The notes beneath the pieces are model-generated. The model searched no databases and was not told where the DNA came from. It saw only the letters and a list, made by a program, of their open reading frames with translations. Below are positions 26,501 through 33,728 of a DNA stretch of 64,000 bases, one piece after another. The stretch spans positions 806,001-870,000 of the forward strand of contig NZ_CP011524.1 in assembly GCF_004154955.1 (NCBI RefSeq), read 5' to 3'. The position numbers and the translations under genes were made by a program. Source of the stretch: Intestinimonas butyriciproducens (GTDB lineage Bacteria > Bacillota > Clostridia > Oscillospirales > Oscillospiraceae). Position 1 is the stretch's first letter. Each line of letters opens with the position of its first letter.

Positions 26501-29500
26501 GCTGGCGTCGGTGCGGCCATCATTGCCGTTGCCGTTGATATCCGTGGCGCTGATCTTTAGGCCATAGCCGGTAAAGCCGTATTCGGTATTCCCGTCGTCG
26601 CTCGTGAGCTCAAAGTCCACGATCTTGGGATCATACTGGCTCTCATCGACAGTGCCGTCTACCAGGCCGACGATGGTGTTCCAGGTCACAGTATCCTCAG
26701 TGGCCAGGGTGCGCAGCAGGTTCGTGTGGGCATCCACGCCGCCGGCCTCGTCAGAGTGGACGTTGTTGAGCATGATGGGCATACGGTAGTCTTCTCCGGC
26801 CGTGATTTTAGCCAGAACAGCCTCAGGATCGGCCTGCGCCAGCTCGTTCATGGCCTTGAAGTCTGTGACAGACTTCTCGCTGTCAGACACAACCACGTAC
26901 CACTGCTCGCGTCCGTCTGTGCTCTTGCCGCAGGACTGTACATCGAAGTAGCGGCCCTTTTCCTCAGCCAGAGCCTTGATCTCCATCAGCTCGGCGTACA
27001 GATCGTCGTAGCGGACGTTGCTCTCGTAGACGTTGATCTCCATGGGAGCCTTGGCGAGCACCTCTCCGTCGACTTCAGCGGCCAAAGTATAATTGCCGAT
27101 GAAGCTGGGCCACACGTTGCGGGCATAGCGGAAGGTGCTGCTGCCGATGGCCTGGAGAGCGTTGGTTACCAGGGGAAGCTTCTCATCCTTCATGTTGAAG
27201 AAGATGCCGTGGCTGAAGTTCAGAGTCACAACGGCTTTGCCGTCCGCGACAGATACTTCAGGTTCTTCAAGCGTGAAATAGGGCTCGCCGTTGGCGCCAT
27301 GCTGGTTGATAGTGCCCCAGCTCATCCAGTTCTCCAAATAGTCACCCGTATAAATATTGGGATACAATTCGGGGTCCTGAACATCGACGCTGCCACGGGT
27401 CAGGCTCCAGCGAATGTTGGAAGCCCACTCAGCCCACTGCTCTGCGGTCCAGTCCTTGTTCTCTTCGGTTACGGAGATTGCAAGGGTGGCGACAAAGTCT
27501 TCCTTACTCTGGTCCAGAGTGAGCAAGCTGTCGTTCAGGATGAGGCCGGAATCATAGAAAGTGACCTTCGCGTTGGCCAGGGCCAGAGTCTCGATCTTGT
27601 CGATCTCAGCCAGATAGGGCGCGGCAGTCGCAGCGTCGGAAGCAAAGTACCGGGCACAGGATGCAATGGCCTCGCGGTACCAGTCGCCCCAGGCCTTGAG
27701 GACCTCGACCTCCAGGGCGTAGGCGTCGTCCACACTGCTCTTGGTGGCATCGGCCCAAGCCTTGTGAGCTTCCGTATTCTCCTTGGCCTCACTGGCAAAG
27801 CGGTCCGCCGCAGCATCCACCAGGATCTCCAGCATCTCGTTGGTATACTGGGTGGGGTTGGCGGCGAAATAGCCGGCGGCCAGAGAGGTGATGCCCACGC
27901 TCTCCAGTTCGTCCGCACTGGCCATGTACAGGGTATCGACGGTGGTGTGATAGACGTAGTCGGTGAAGTGCCAGGTCAGCACCGCGGGCACGCCCCGCTC
28001 CAGGAAGCGGCTGTGGTCGCTGCCGCCCTCATAGGGGCACACGTCAACCTGGAAGTCATAGCCCAGGGTATCCGCCACGACCGTGCGGGTGGACTGGGCG
28101 GAGGCCATATAGAGGTCGTTGATAAAGATGCCGCCCAAGTCATAGTCGCCGGGATCGCCGGCGCCCCAAAGGGTATGGGAGTCGGGCAGACGGACGAAAT
28201 TGCCATCTGCGTCGCTGCGGTTGTCGTCGTAATAGAGGGGATCTTCGGGGATGTTGTCCAGGGTGTAGTTATAGTAGGCGGAGGGATCAGGGGCCTTCTC
28301 AATGCGCATGGGGCCGCCGGTCTTGGCCGGGTCCTCGCCCACCATGTCCAGATCGATACAGCAGATGATATCATCCACTTCGTCAGGATGGGCATTCAGG
28401 TATAGGCGGGAGAAGGACATCTCGTCGCCCCACATGAAGACGATGGTGCGCTCGGGCCGGGCGATCTTGCCGTCATCGATGAGTTTCTTCATCTTGACGG
28501 CCAGCTCCAGGTTCAGGGCCACGCCGGTGGCGTTGTCGTCGCAGCCGGGCTCCTGGACGTGAGCGGCCAGGACCACACGCTCATGCTGCAGATCGGGGTT
28601 GGAGCCCTTGATCTCGGCGATGGCGGTGAGCTGTCCTTGGGCACCGGGATGAGAGCCGCTCATCTCGTACATTTCGCCCACAGTGGCCACGTTCATCTTG
28701 ACGGTATAGCCCCGGTCGATCAGGGTGCGGAGGGAGTTATACTGGTCGGGAGAAATGTTCCACTCCACGATGGGCTTGCCGGCGTCCATGGCTTTCTTAT
28801 TGGCGTCTGCGCCCCGCCCGCCAGCGAACCGGGCGGAGTCGGTGTACCACTCGTTTTCACCGTCATACCACTCGGTGTACCAGTCGGCTACAGCCCCCTC
28901 AGGACCGTACCAATCTCCAGACTCGATGGGGTTGCTGAAGTTGGACAGGGAGGCGGTGGTCATCACGGAGACAGCACCGACTTTCTGGGCGAAATCAAAG
29001 TTTGTACGGTTGGAAGAGTCACACAGCAGGATTTTACCAGCCAACTCGGAAGTGTCGCCCGTATACTTGCTCACGTTACCGACATAAACCACTTCGCCGG
29101 TTTTTCCAGCGACCAAGTTACGGACATCGCCAGGATTTTCACGGATAGCTTCCAGCTCATTTTCCGTAACGTTGAAGCCGGCATTGGTGGCCAGATGGGC
29201 CCGCTCATTCAGGTGGGCCTCGGGGCCGCGGGGATCGCCGGGATCCTCACCATAGGGGAAGACATTGACCCGAGTACCGCCGCTGTCCTTCTCATTGATC
29301 CAGCCGGACATCTTCTTTACAAAGTCGTCAGTATCGCCCGGCGTGGCGCCAAGAGAATAGACGTCGTTGTAGTGCGCCTGATAGATATCACTGGTGGGGT
29401 CAAAGGCATAGGACTCCACGTTCACCACGTCCCGCAGGGCGTAGAGGGGATCGGTGTCGTCCAATTCCTGGCCGCCCTTGGTGATGGAGGTGATCTCCAT

Positions 29501-29920
29501 GCGGGCGTACTCAGGGGCCCATACCAGGGAGGTGGAATCGTCGTGCTGGACCCAGAAAAAGTCATCGCTGTAGTCGTGAGTCCAGTCGGTGAAATCAGTG
29601 CCTTTGTTGGTCCAGGAGTCGCCGGCGTCTGTATACCCGGCGTCAACCATGGTCTGTCCAACAAAATCATTGATCACATAGTTCTGCCAGGGGCCGCCGG
29701 TGGTCCGCCAGCCCAGGAAAACGGTGCCGAGATAGTCAAAGGCGGATTCTCCGTCCACACCGTCCGCGCCACTGAGGAGTTCCACAATGGCGTCCAAATC
29801 GTCTGGGTAGTCAGAGATGGGGGCCGCTGCCGCTGCGGGGATGACCAACATGGACAGGAGCATGGAAAGCGTCAGGAGCAGGGAAAGGACTTTGTTAAGC
29901 CGTTTCTTGCGTTGCTTCAC
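23588..29920 (-). CDS. Giant secreted M28 + M14 metallopeptidase with S-layer anchor
   Basis: A 2110-residue exported protein starting at GTG with AAGGAGG upstream. Residues 1-33 are a signal peptide ending in AAAAAP. The first half is an M28 peptidase with an inserted PA-like segment; zinc-site features include His454 and Asp461 in HVQEPGCDD, then GDE, DLDMVG and a late HTTVDT. The second peptidase is M14 zinc carboxypeptidase: His1055/Glu1058 in HSDE, NPDG, His1217 in FIEFHGF and catalytic Glu1316 in IETP. A Gly/Ser linker (near 1830-1850) and a beta repeat domain follow, then three SLH domains (about 1934-2110). It probably digests dietary or host peptides at the cell wall, feeding the importer and intracellular peptidases. 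Confidence 0.92.
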   Translation of the reverse strand: MKQRKKRLNKVLSLLLTLSMLLSMLVIPAAAAAPISDYPDDLDAIVELLSGADGVDGESAFDYLGTVFLGWRTTGGPWQNYVINDFVGQTMVDAGYTDAGDSWTNKGTDFTDWTHDYSDDFFWVQHDDSTSLVWAPEYARMEITSITKGGQELDDTDPLYALRDVVNVESYAFDPTSDIYQAHYNDVYSLGATPGDTDDFVKKMSGWINEKDSGGTRVNVFPYGEDPGDPRGPEAHLNERAHLATNAGFNVTENELEAIRENPGDVRNLVAGKTGEVVYVGNVSKYTGDTSELAGKILLCDSSNRTNFDFAQKVGAVSVMTTASLSNFSNPIESGDWYGPEGAVADWYTEWYDGENEWYTDSARFAGGRGADANKKAMDAGKPIVEWNISPDQYNSLRTLIDRGYTVKMNVATVGEMYEMSGSHPGAQGQLTAIAEIKGSNPDLQHERVVLAAHVQEPGCDDNATGVALNLELAVKMKKLIDDGKIARPERTIVFMWGDEMSFSRLYLNAHPDEVDDIICCIDLDMVGEDPAKTGGPMRIEKAPDPSAYYNYTLDNIPEDPLYYDDNRSDADGNFVRLPDSHTLWGAGDPGDYDLGGIFINDLYMASAQSTRTVVADTLGYDFQVDVCPYEGGSDHSRFLERGVPAVLTWHFTDYVYHTTVDTLYMASADELESVGITSLAAGYFAANPTQYTNEMLEILVDAAADRFASEAKENTEAHKAWADATKSSVDDAYALEVEVLKAWGDWYREAIASCARYFASDAATAAPYLAEIDKIETLALANAKVTFYDSGLILNDSLLTLDQSKEDFVATLAISVTEENKDWTAEQWAEWASNIRWSLTRGSVDVQDPELYPNIYTGDYLENWMSWGTINQHGANGEPYFTLEEPEVSVADGKAVVTLNFSHGIFFNMKDEKLPLVTNALQAIGSSTFRYARNVWPSFIGNYTLAAEVDGEVLAKAPMEINVYESNVRYDDLYAELMEIKALAEEKGRYFDVQSCGKSTDGREQWYVVVSDSEKSVTDFKAMNELAQADPEAVLAKITAGEDYRMPIMLNNVHSDEAGGVDAHTNLLRTLATEDTVTWNTIVGLVDGTVDESQYDPKIVDFELTSDDGNTEYGFTGYGLKISATDINGNGNDGRTDASEYYTFSEDKVLDVNEILSDLIIIVSPDENPDGRAYNTRPNGNGFDLNRDASNQTQAETRNIGKLISEWNPVAFIEFHGFTAQFLVEPCTPPHEPNLEYDLFVDQFLLGAEAYGNAALATMSVQHKDEFETKYQTYYTPLRDSYDTESGWDAWDDLSTNYTPSYAMLNCGSMGFTIETPSGGESSVRLLESGMYGLWQFLADCKDTCYKDQLEFFRRAINNEDHRDKMESWYVDMSNETLPSDAWRVPYPGNNKYFPEYYVIPVDADSQRDIADAYEMAEFLMRNGVKVSELTEDTKVGDVTYKAGSLVVDMYQAKRNYANCVLNLGYDASSSGFPRLYSESVSSFPSMRGFDCIAIDTIDAFSGKLEELTEVTGKTEFTGSTSRAVIISNNGNEAVRAVNAMLDDGISVGLVTEGDYKGDFVVSYKDFVKYRDEFILSATGVSDMPVAHEISQPSLFLVGRNTDFGDDKVSSGYYTKWFADGYGFVNYDNIHNNGTSNYDLMAYGEQLGFKIVEDPADADVIIGSVALNSGAYGSEAVEAVKAGTPYISTGSSPLRYIQNNLITELASKGNGQEALHNVVYPSDSLITASQAADGDTVIYSLNCTVLTSYPADAEILIQGADTDSFIVGCMPDGSMDGGVEAIAWTGNGMDITVFANSIVNRAHQQDDYLFATNTIYSKMLSDTLMSIPSTGSGGGGGGSSSSSSSSVDISAGKGGSVTTSPKSPVKGDKVTVTVKPDSGFELDTITITDKSGKAIAFINNGDGTYTYTQPDGTVTIKTTFKATTASGESGADKFTDISGHWAQDAIRYVVDRGLMNGVSDTTFSPNSTLTRSMLVTILHRLEGTPAASGNSFADVASDTWYTDAVSWAAANGIVTGYSDTQFAPDDSITREQLAAILYRYAAYKGMDTSATADLTNFPDNGSVSTWAGDSVKWAVSFGLISGKDDGRLDPLGTATRAEVATILMRFLSR

Positions 29921-30046
29921 TTTTTAGTTCCTCCTTCTATTGGACTTCGGATTCCTGCAGGGATTGGCAAATGGGAATTGGTTATGCTGCAGATGGCCTC
30001 GACCAGCGGAAAGAAAATATCCATCCTCCTTCCTGAAGATTCCAGT

Positions 30047-30134
30047 GTCCGGAGACTAGTCTCCGGACATGAAAGGGCATGCCCTTTCATGTCCGGAGAC
30101 TAGTCTCCGGACATGAAAGGGCATGCCCTTTCAT
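30047..30134. repeat. Two tandem 44-bp units, four 22-bp perfect palindromes (A-B-A-B)
   Basis: Unit 30047-30090 is repeated exactly at 30091-30134. Each unit has palindrome A (GTCCGGAGACT then its reverse complement) and palindrome B (ATGAAAGGGCA then its reverse complement). Because A and B are each self-complementary, A-B-A (30047-30112) is also a 66-bp perfect palindrome. The array lies between the predicted promoter and the giant peptidase start, so it would be in the leader RNA. Confidence 0.95.
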
Positions 30135-30164
30135 AAATACCACTGCTCAAGGTTCCTTAAAAAC

Positions 30165-30193
30165 AGTATATCGGAGTCTCTGCAACATTGCAA
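30165..30193 (-). promoter_or_regulatory. Predicted promoter of the giant peptidase gene
   Basis: On the minus strand: TTGCAA, 17-nt spacer, TATACT. Predicted start near 30158 gives a leader of about 240 nt that contains the palindrome array. The remainder of the 30.2-30.46 kb gap is AT-rich with repeated ACAATAAAAT motifs and no recognisable gene. Confidence 0.6.
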
Positions 30194-30463
30194 TATATAC
30201 AATAAAATTTTGACATATGCACAATAAAATGTGAATATAGCTCAACGTGTAAAAGAAATTCATTCGGATGGGGAAAAATGGAATGGAATGGTAGCACCAT
30301 CTAAAGTGCAAATTTTAAGCGGAAAACATAATTTGGGTGGGAGGTAATCCACGCATAAATGAAGGAAATCATGCAAATGAGAGAGGGAGAGGTAAGCGAA
30401 ACTCTCCTATAACGACCTTGTGCAGGGGAGTCAAAAATATTTGCAACCAGGCCTGTCCAGCGC

Positions 30464-30511
30464 GCAAACGCCCCCGGCACAGAACCTGCTTTCCGTGCCG
30501 GGGGCGTTTGC
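30464..30511 (-). terminator. Terminator of the M18 aminopeptidase gene
   Basis: 17-nt arms (30464-30480 and 30495-30511) are perfectly complementary with a 14-nt loop, 10 bp beyond the minus-strand stop. Confidence 0.75.
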
Positions 30512-30521
30512 AGAGAGGTGC

Positions 30522-31820
30522 CTACCAGCGGTAAGCGCCGTTGAACTCCGGGTGAAGAGGGGCGCTGAAAAAGGTCGCGCAGGCTTGGGAGAGATATGCC
30601 GGGTCCCGGCTGCCGGCAGTCTCCACAGCGGAGTGCATGGCGAGCTGGGCCATTCCGATGTCCACCATGGGGATGCTCACAGCATGGCTGAGGAGATTTC
30701 CCAGCGTACTGCCGCCCGGCTCGTCCGCACGATTGGCAAAGATCTGTACCGGTACACCGGCACGCCGGCAGATGGAACGGAAAAGCCCCCAAGTCAGCCC
30801 AGTGGTGGTATATTTCTGACTGGCGTTGAGCTTGATGACCACACCGCCGTTGAGGTAAGGCCGGTTCTCCGGATCGGCCTTTTCGGTAAAGTTGGGATGG
30901 ACGGCATGGCCGTTGTCGGCACTGAGCAGCAGGCTGCTGGCCAGGGCCTGACGCTGCGCCTGCGCGCTCATGCCCAGGATTTCGGCCGTCCGGGCAAGTA
31001 CGTCGGGAAGGAAACTGCTCAGAGCCCCCTGCCGGGTACCGCTGCCCACCTCTTCATTGTCGAAGAGGCAGTAGACCTGACCAAGACGGGGGGAGGGAGA
31101 GGCGGTGAGAAGCCCTTCCAGGGTGGCATATGCACAGCCGAGATCATCGATGCGGGGCGCCTGAAAGAATTCTCCCTCGGGTCCGATGCAAACGGGCTTC
31201 TGACGGGGACAGAGGACCAGATCGGTGGCCAGGATATCACGGTCCTCCACACCGAGGGCCTCGGCCAGCAGGTGGGTAAGGGATGGGGCCTCCTCTGCAC
31301 CGTACAGAGGTTGCATGTCCCGCTGAAGGTTGTAGTCGTGGCCTTTGTTCACATCCCGCTGCTGATGGATGGCGAGGCTGGGAATGGTCAGCAGGTCACG
31401 GTCCAGATGGACCAGGCACCCCTCTACGCCGGCGGGCGTCTCCACCACGGCGCGCCCGGCCACGGTGAGCGGGCGGTCCAGCCAAGAGGCGCAGTTCATG
31501 CCGCCGTAGCCCTCCACCTCCAGACGAATGTAACCTTTGTCTCCGGACATAGAGTCACTTTTGACACGGAAGGTGGGGGAGTCGCTGTGGGCGGCAGTCA
31601 TGCGCCAGCCGGTCAGGGCGGCGGTCGGGAGACGGAAGGCGATGAGACTGCTCTGATTCCGGGTGACGTAATAGGCGCCGCCCTCCTCCAGCCGCCACTC
31701 GCGGGACTCCTCCAGTCGGACAAATCCGGCCTCTTCCAACAGCGCGGCGGCGCTACGGACCGCGTGAAAAGGGCTGGGGCTTTTTTCAATATAGGCCATA
31801 AGGCGCGCCAATGTATCCAT
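30522..31820 (-). CDS. M18 aspartyl-type aminopeptidase
   Basis: Cytosolic metallo-aminopeptidase of 432 residues, full length for M18. TAAHSDSPTFR carries the first metal-binding His and Asp, DNEEVGSGT gives the catalytic Glu pair, and the His in the C-terminal MVDIGMAQLAMHSAVET segment completes the site. M18 enzymes prefer N-terminal Asp or Glu, complementing the M17 enzyme elsewhere in this window. The RBS AGGAGG precedes the ATG. Monocistronic, with its own promoter and terminator. Confidence 0.93.
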   Translation of the reverse strand: MDTLARLMAYIEKSPSPFHAVRSAAALLEEAGFVRLEESREWRLEEGGAYYVTRNQSSLIAFRLPTAALTGWRMTAAHSDSPTFRVKSDSMSGDKGYIRLEVEGYGGMNCASWLDRPLTVAGRAVVETPAGVEGCLVHLDRDLLTIPSLAIHQQRDVNKGHDYNLQRDMQPLYGAEEAPSLTHLLAEALGVEDRDILATDLVLCPRQKPVCIGPEGEFFQAPRIDDLGCAYATLEGLLTASPSPRLGQVYCLFDNEEVGSGTRQGALSSFLPDVLARTAEILGMSAQAQRQALASSLLLSADNGHAVHPNFTEKADPENRPYLNGGVVIKLNASQKYTTTGLTWGLFRSICRRAGVPVQIFANRADEPGGSTLGNLLSHAVSIPMVDIGMAQLAMHSAVETAGSRDPAYLSQACATFFSAPLHPEFNGAYRW

Positions 31821-31858
31821 GATAAAACCTCCTGAAAATCAGCGTTGCGAATATTCCT

Positions 31859-31887
31859 ATTATAGTGCCTCCGGGTAGAGACCGCAA
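31859..31887 (-). promoter_or_regulatory. Promoter of the M18 gene
   Basis: Minus strand TTGCGG, 17-nt spacer, TATAAT, about 40 bp upstream of the start codon. Confidence 0.65.
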
Positions 31888-31926
31888 GCCGGGAGAAGCT
31901 GCCGGTATAAAAATAGAAAAAGAGAG

Positions 31927-31966
31927 GGGAAGAGGCCCCGCCGCTCTTGCGGCGGGGCCTCTTCCC
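31927..31966 (-). terminator. Rho-independent terminator after the LpdD-like gene
   Basis: 18-nt perfect arms (31927-31944 and 31949-31966) with loop TCTT, followed on the minus strand by TCTCTTTTTCTATTTTT. It ends the LacI-controlled operon. Confidence 0.9.
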
Positions 31967-31978
31967 GATGGGAAAGGG

Positions 31979-32320
31979 TTATTGGAGGGAAAGGAGAAGC
32001 TGTTGCTCCAGAGCGCGGACATGGTCGCAGAGAAGGGAGATTTCCTGAGCGGATGCCTGGTCAATGTGGATACCACAGTTGACAAGGACTGTGCGGCCGG
32101 TAGCTCTGCAGATGTCTTCCGCGCAAAAGCGGGTCAGTGCTTCCTCACGGTGGCCGGGAACAGAGAGCGTGTGGACATCCGTACGACCGGATTCCCGGTG
32201 TGCCAAGGCGGCGGCACCGATATGAGGGGTCTCGCCGCCGATGATGGAAACGTACAGGTCCTCTCCGACGAAATGCCAGTCCATGGCGACCCAGGAGCGG
32301 CCGGAACCGATCTGGATCAT
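31979..32320 (-). CDS. LpdD-like prenylated-flavin chaperone domain protein
   Basis: Small protein of 113 residues resembling the LpdD/gallate decarboxylase subunit D family, thought to help handle prenylated FMN for UbiD-type decarboxylases. Supporting features are the N-terminal MIQIGSGRS, the central GGETPHIGAAALA and the C-terminal CGIHIDQASAQEI stretch. The start is the ATG at 32320 behind AGGAGG. Its ATG overlaps the stop of the upstream ubiX remnant (ATGA), the usual ubiX-lpdD coupling. No ubiD gene is in the window, so its present role is unclear. Confidence 0.75.
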   Translation of the reverse strand: MIQIGSGRSWVAMDWHFVGEDLYVSIIGGETPHIGAAALAHRESGRTDVHTLSVPGHREEALTRFCAEDICRATGRTVLVNCGIHIDQASAQEISLLCDHVRALEQQLLLSLQ

Positions 32321-32790
32321 CCGCCCCACCTCCTGTAGTCCGCCGGGATGCCCAGCCGGTCCAGGACTTTGCCTATCAGATGCCGTATCATGTCGTCTAC
32401 AGTTTGCGGACCGCTATAAAAGGTCATCATATAAGACAGCAGCACCAGCAGGAACAGCAATTTTTTCCCGGGGAATGTAAATTTAGCAAAAGCATACCCC
32501 GCCATGCCGTTAAACAGGATACCCACGGCCACTGTGAGAAGGGCGATCAGCAGTGAATTCAGCAGGGCCTTTCCAAAGCCATGTTCCACAAAAATGGTCT
32601 GATATGCCTCCAGAGTGAAATGCTCTGGAATAAACGTTTTCCAGGAAAGCGGACTGACGTAGCGATAGATGTCCTCCATGGGGCGGAAGGAGGAGGTGAA
32701 CGCAAAGATTAACGGCAGGAACACAAAAAGCAGCAGGACCATATGCAGCGTATAGAGCGGGAGTTTCCTGTTGGGATTGATGCGGTTCAT
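32317..32790 (-). pseudogene. Chimeric ORF: truncated sugar ABC permease fused to ubiX 3' end
   Basis: A 157-residue frame. Residues 1 to about 121 match the N-terminal half of a MalG/UgpE-type permease (three membrane spans, AGYAFAKFTFPGKKLLF) but lack the EAA loop and the last spans; family length is about 275. From about residue 123 the sequence changes to FYSGPQTVDDMI...GKVLDRLGI...YRRWGG, the classic C-terminus of flavin prenyltransferase UbiX, without its FMN-binding core. The junction lies near 32420-32435. Neither half should work. The simplest explanation is a deletion joining two neighbouring operons, or an assembly chimera. Confidence 0.8.
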
Positions 32791-32797
32791 TGTCTCT

Positions 32798-33670
32798 TCA
32801 CTCCCTTTCCCGCAGGAGATAACTCTCAATGCCGATGATGACCACCAGCAGGAGAAGCAGAATCACAATCATAGCGGACGCCTGATTGATATTGGAGTAT
32901 TTGTATGCGGTGCGGTAGATGCGGTACATTAAAAAATCAGTGGAACCTTCCGGACCGCCGCCCGTCAGTATATAGGCTGGAACAAACAGAATAAAATTGG
33001 AGATGGTGTCGGAAATAATGACAAATTTAAAAGTCCGCTTCATTTGCGGCAGAGTGACGTAGCGCAGCGTTTTCCAGTAGCCGGCGCCGTCGATAGAGGC
33101 GGCCTCGTATAGCTGTGAAGGGATCTCTTCCAGCCCAGTGATAAAGAACAGAGCCCAATAGCCCAACCCTTTCCAGGTGGCAATGACCATGACCCAGGCC
33201 AGGGCCTGCTTGCTGTTGTTCAGAAAGGCCTGATTTGAAATGCCGAACAAGTTCAGAATGGAATTCATAAGGCCCTGCTCCGGGCTCAGGAATACGCCCC
33301 AAAGGGTGCAGGCGATGGTAAAGGACACCGTGATGGGAATAATATGGACCGTACGAAAGACTCTCTGACCTCTAAGCTTAACCATGAGCAACAATGCCAG
33401 CCCAAAAGAGAGAACCACTTGGATGGGATTGACGATCACATTAAAAAACAGGGTGACCTTCAGGGAATTTTGAAAAGATGCGTCCTTTAAAACCGTGATG
33501 TAATTGTCCAGGCCGGCAAACAGGGTGGCCTTGTTGACAAAGGAATAGGAAAACAGGCTGTCATAAATACCCAGCAGGATGGGATAGATTTTAAATATGA
33601 CAAGCAGGGCCATAGCTGGAATAAGAAAAGCCGCAACGACCGGATAGTGCCTTTTCATGACATCGTCCAC
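32798..33670 (-). CDS. Sugar ABC transporter permease (MalF/UgpA type)
   Basis: Membrane permease of 290 residues with six spans and an intact EAA loop (EAASIDGAGYWKTLRYVTLPQ). It would pair with a MalG-type partner, but the only downstream partner is the truncated chimera, so this importer is probably inactive unless it borrows another permease. The operon lacks its own ATPase, as is usual where a shared MsmX-type ATPase serves several sugar importers (established knowledge). Confidence 0.92.
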   Translation of the reverse strand: MDDVMKRHYPVVAAFLIPAMALLVIFKIYPILLGIYDSLFSYSFVNKATLFAGLDNYITVLKDASFQNSLKVTLFFNVIVNPIQVVLSFGLALLLMVKLRGQRVFRTVHIIPITVSFTIACTLWGVFLSPEQGLMNSILNLFGISNQAFLNNSKQALAWVMVIATWKGLGYWALFFITGLEEIPSQLYEAASIDGAGYWKTLRYVTLPQMKRTFKFVIISDTISNFILFVPAYILTGGGPEGSTDFLMYRIYRTAYKYSNINQASAMIVILLLLLVVIIGIESYLLRERE

Positions 33671-33678
33671 CCTTTAGG

Positions 33679-33717
33679 AATTGGGACAAGAGGGTACGCA
33701 ACCCCCTTGTCCCAATT
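33679..33717 (-). other. Stem-loop between binding-protein and permease genes
   Basis: AATTGGGACAAG-A-GGG pairs with the complementary 16 nt at 33702-33717 with one mismatch. It lies just after the binding-protein stop on the minus strand and lacks a T-run; a processing or stabilising hairpin is likely. Confidence 0.5.
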
Positions 33718-33728
33718 TGCTGGTTTGA

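Noticed and set aside
23552-26560. 1002-codon plus-strand frame opposite the giant peptidase
   Set aside because: The minus strand encodes clear M14 and SLH domains; the plus frame shows only low-complexity Gly/Val/His shadow sequence.
30047-30134. CRISPR array
   Set aside because: The repeats are directly abutting palindromes with only two units and no unique spacers.
32317-32829. A normal short MalG-type permease
   Set aside because: The EAA loop and last three spans are missing and the C-terminal about 33 residues are UbiX, so it is not a natural permease length variant.
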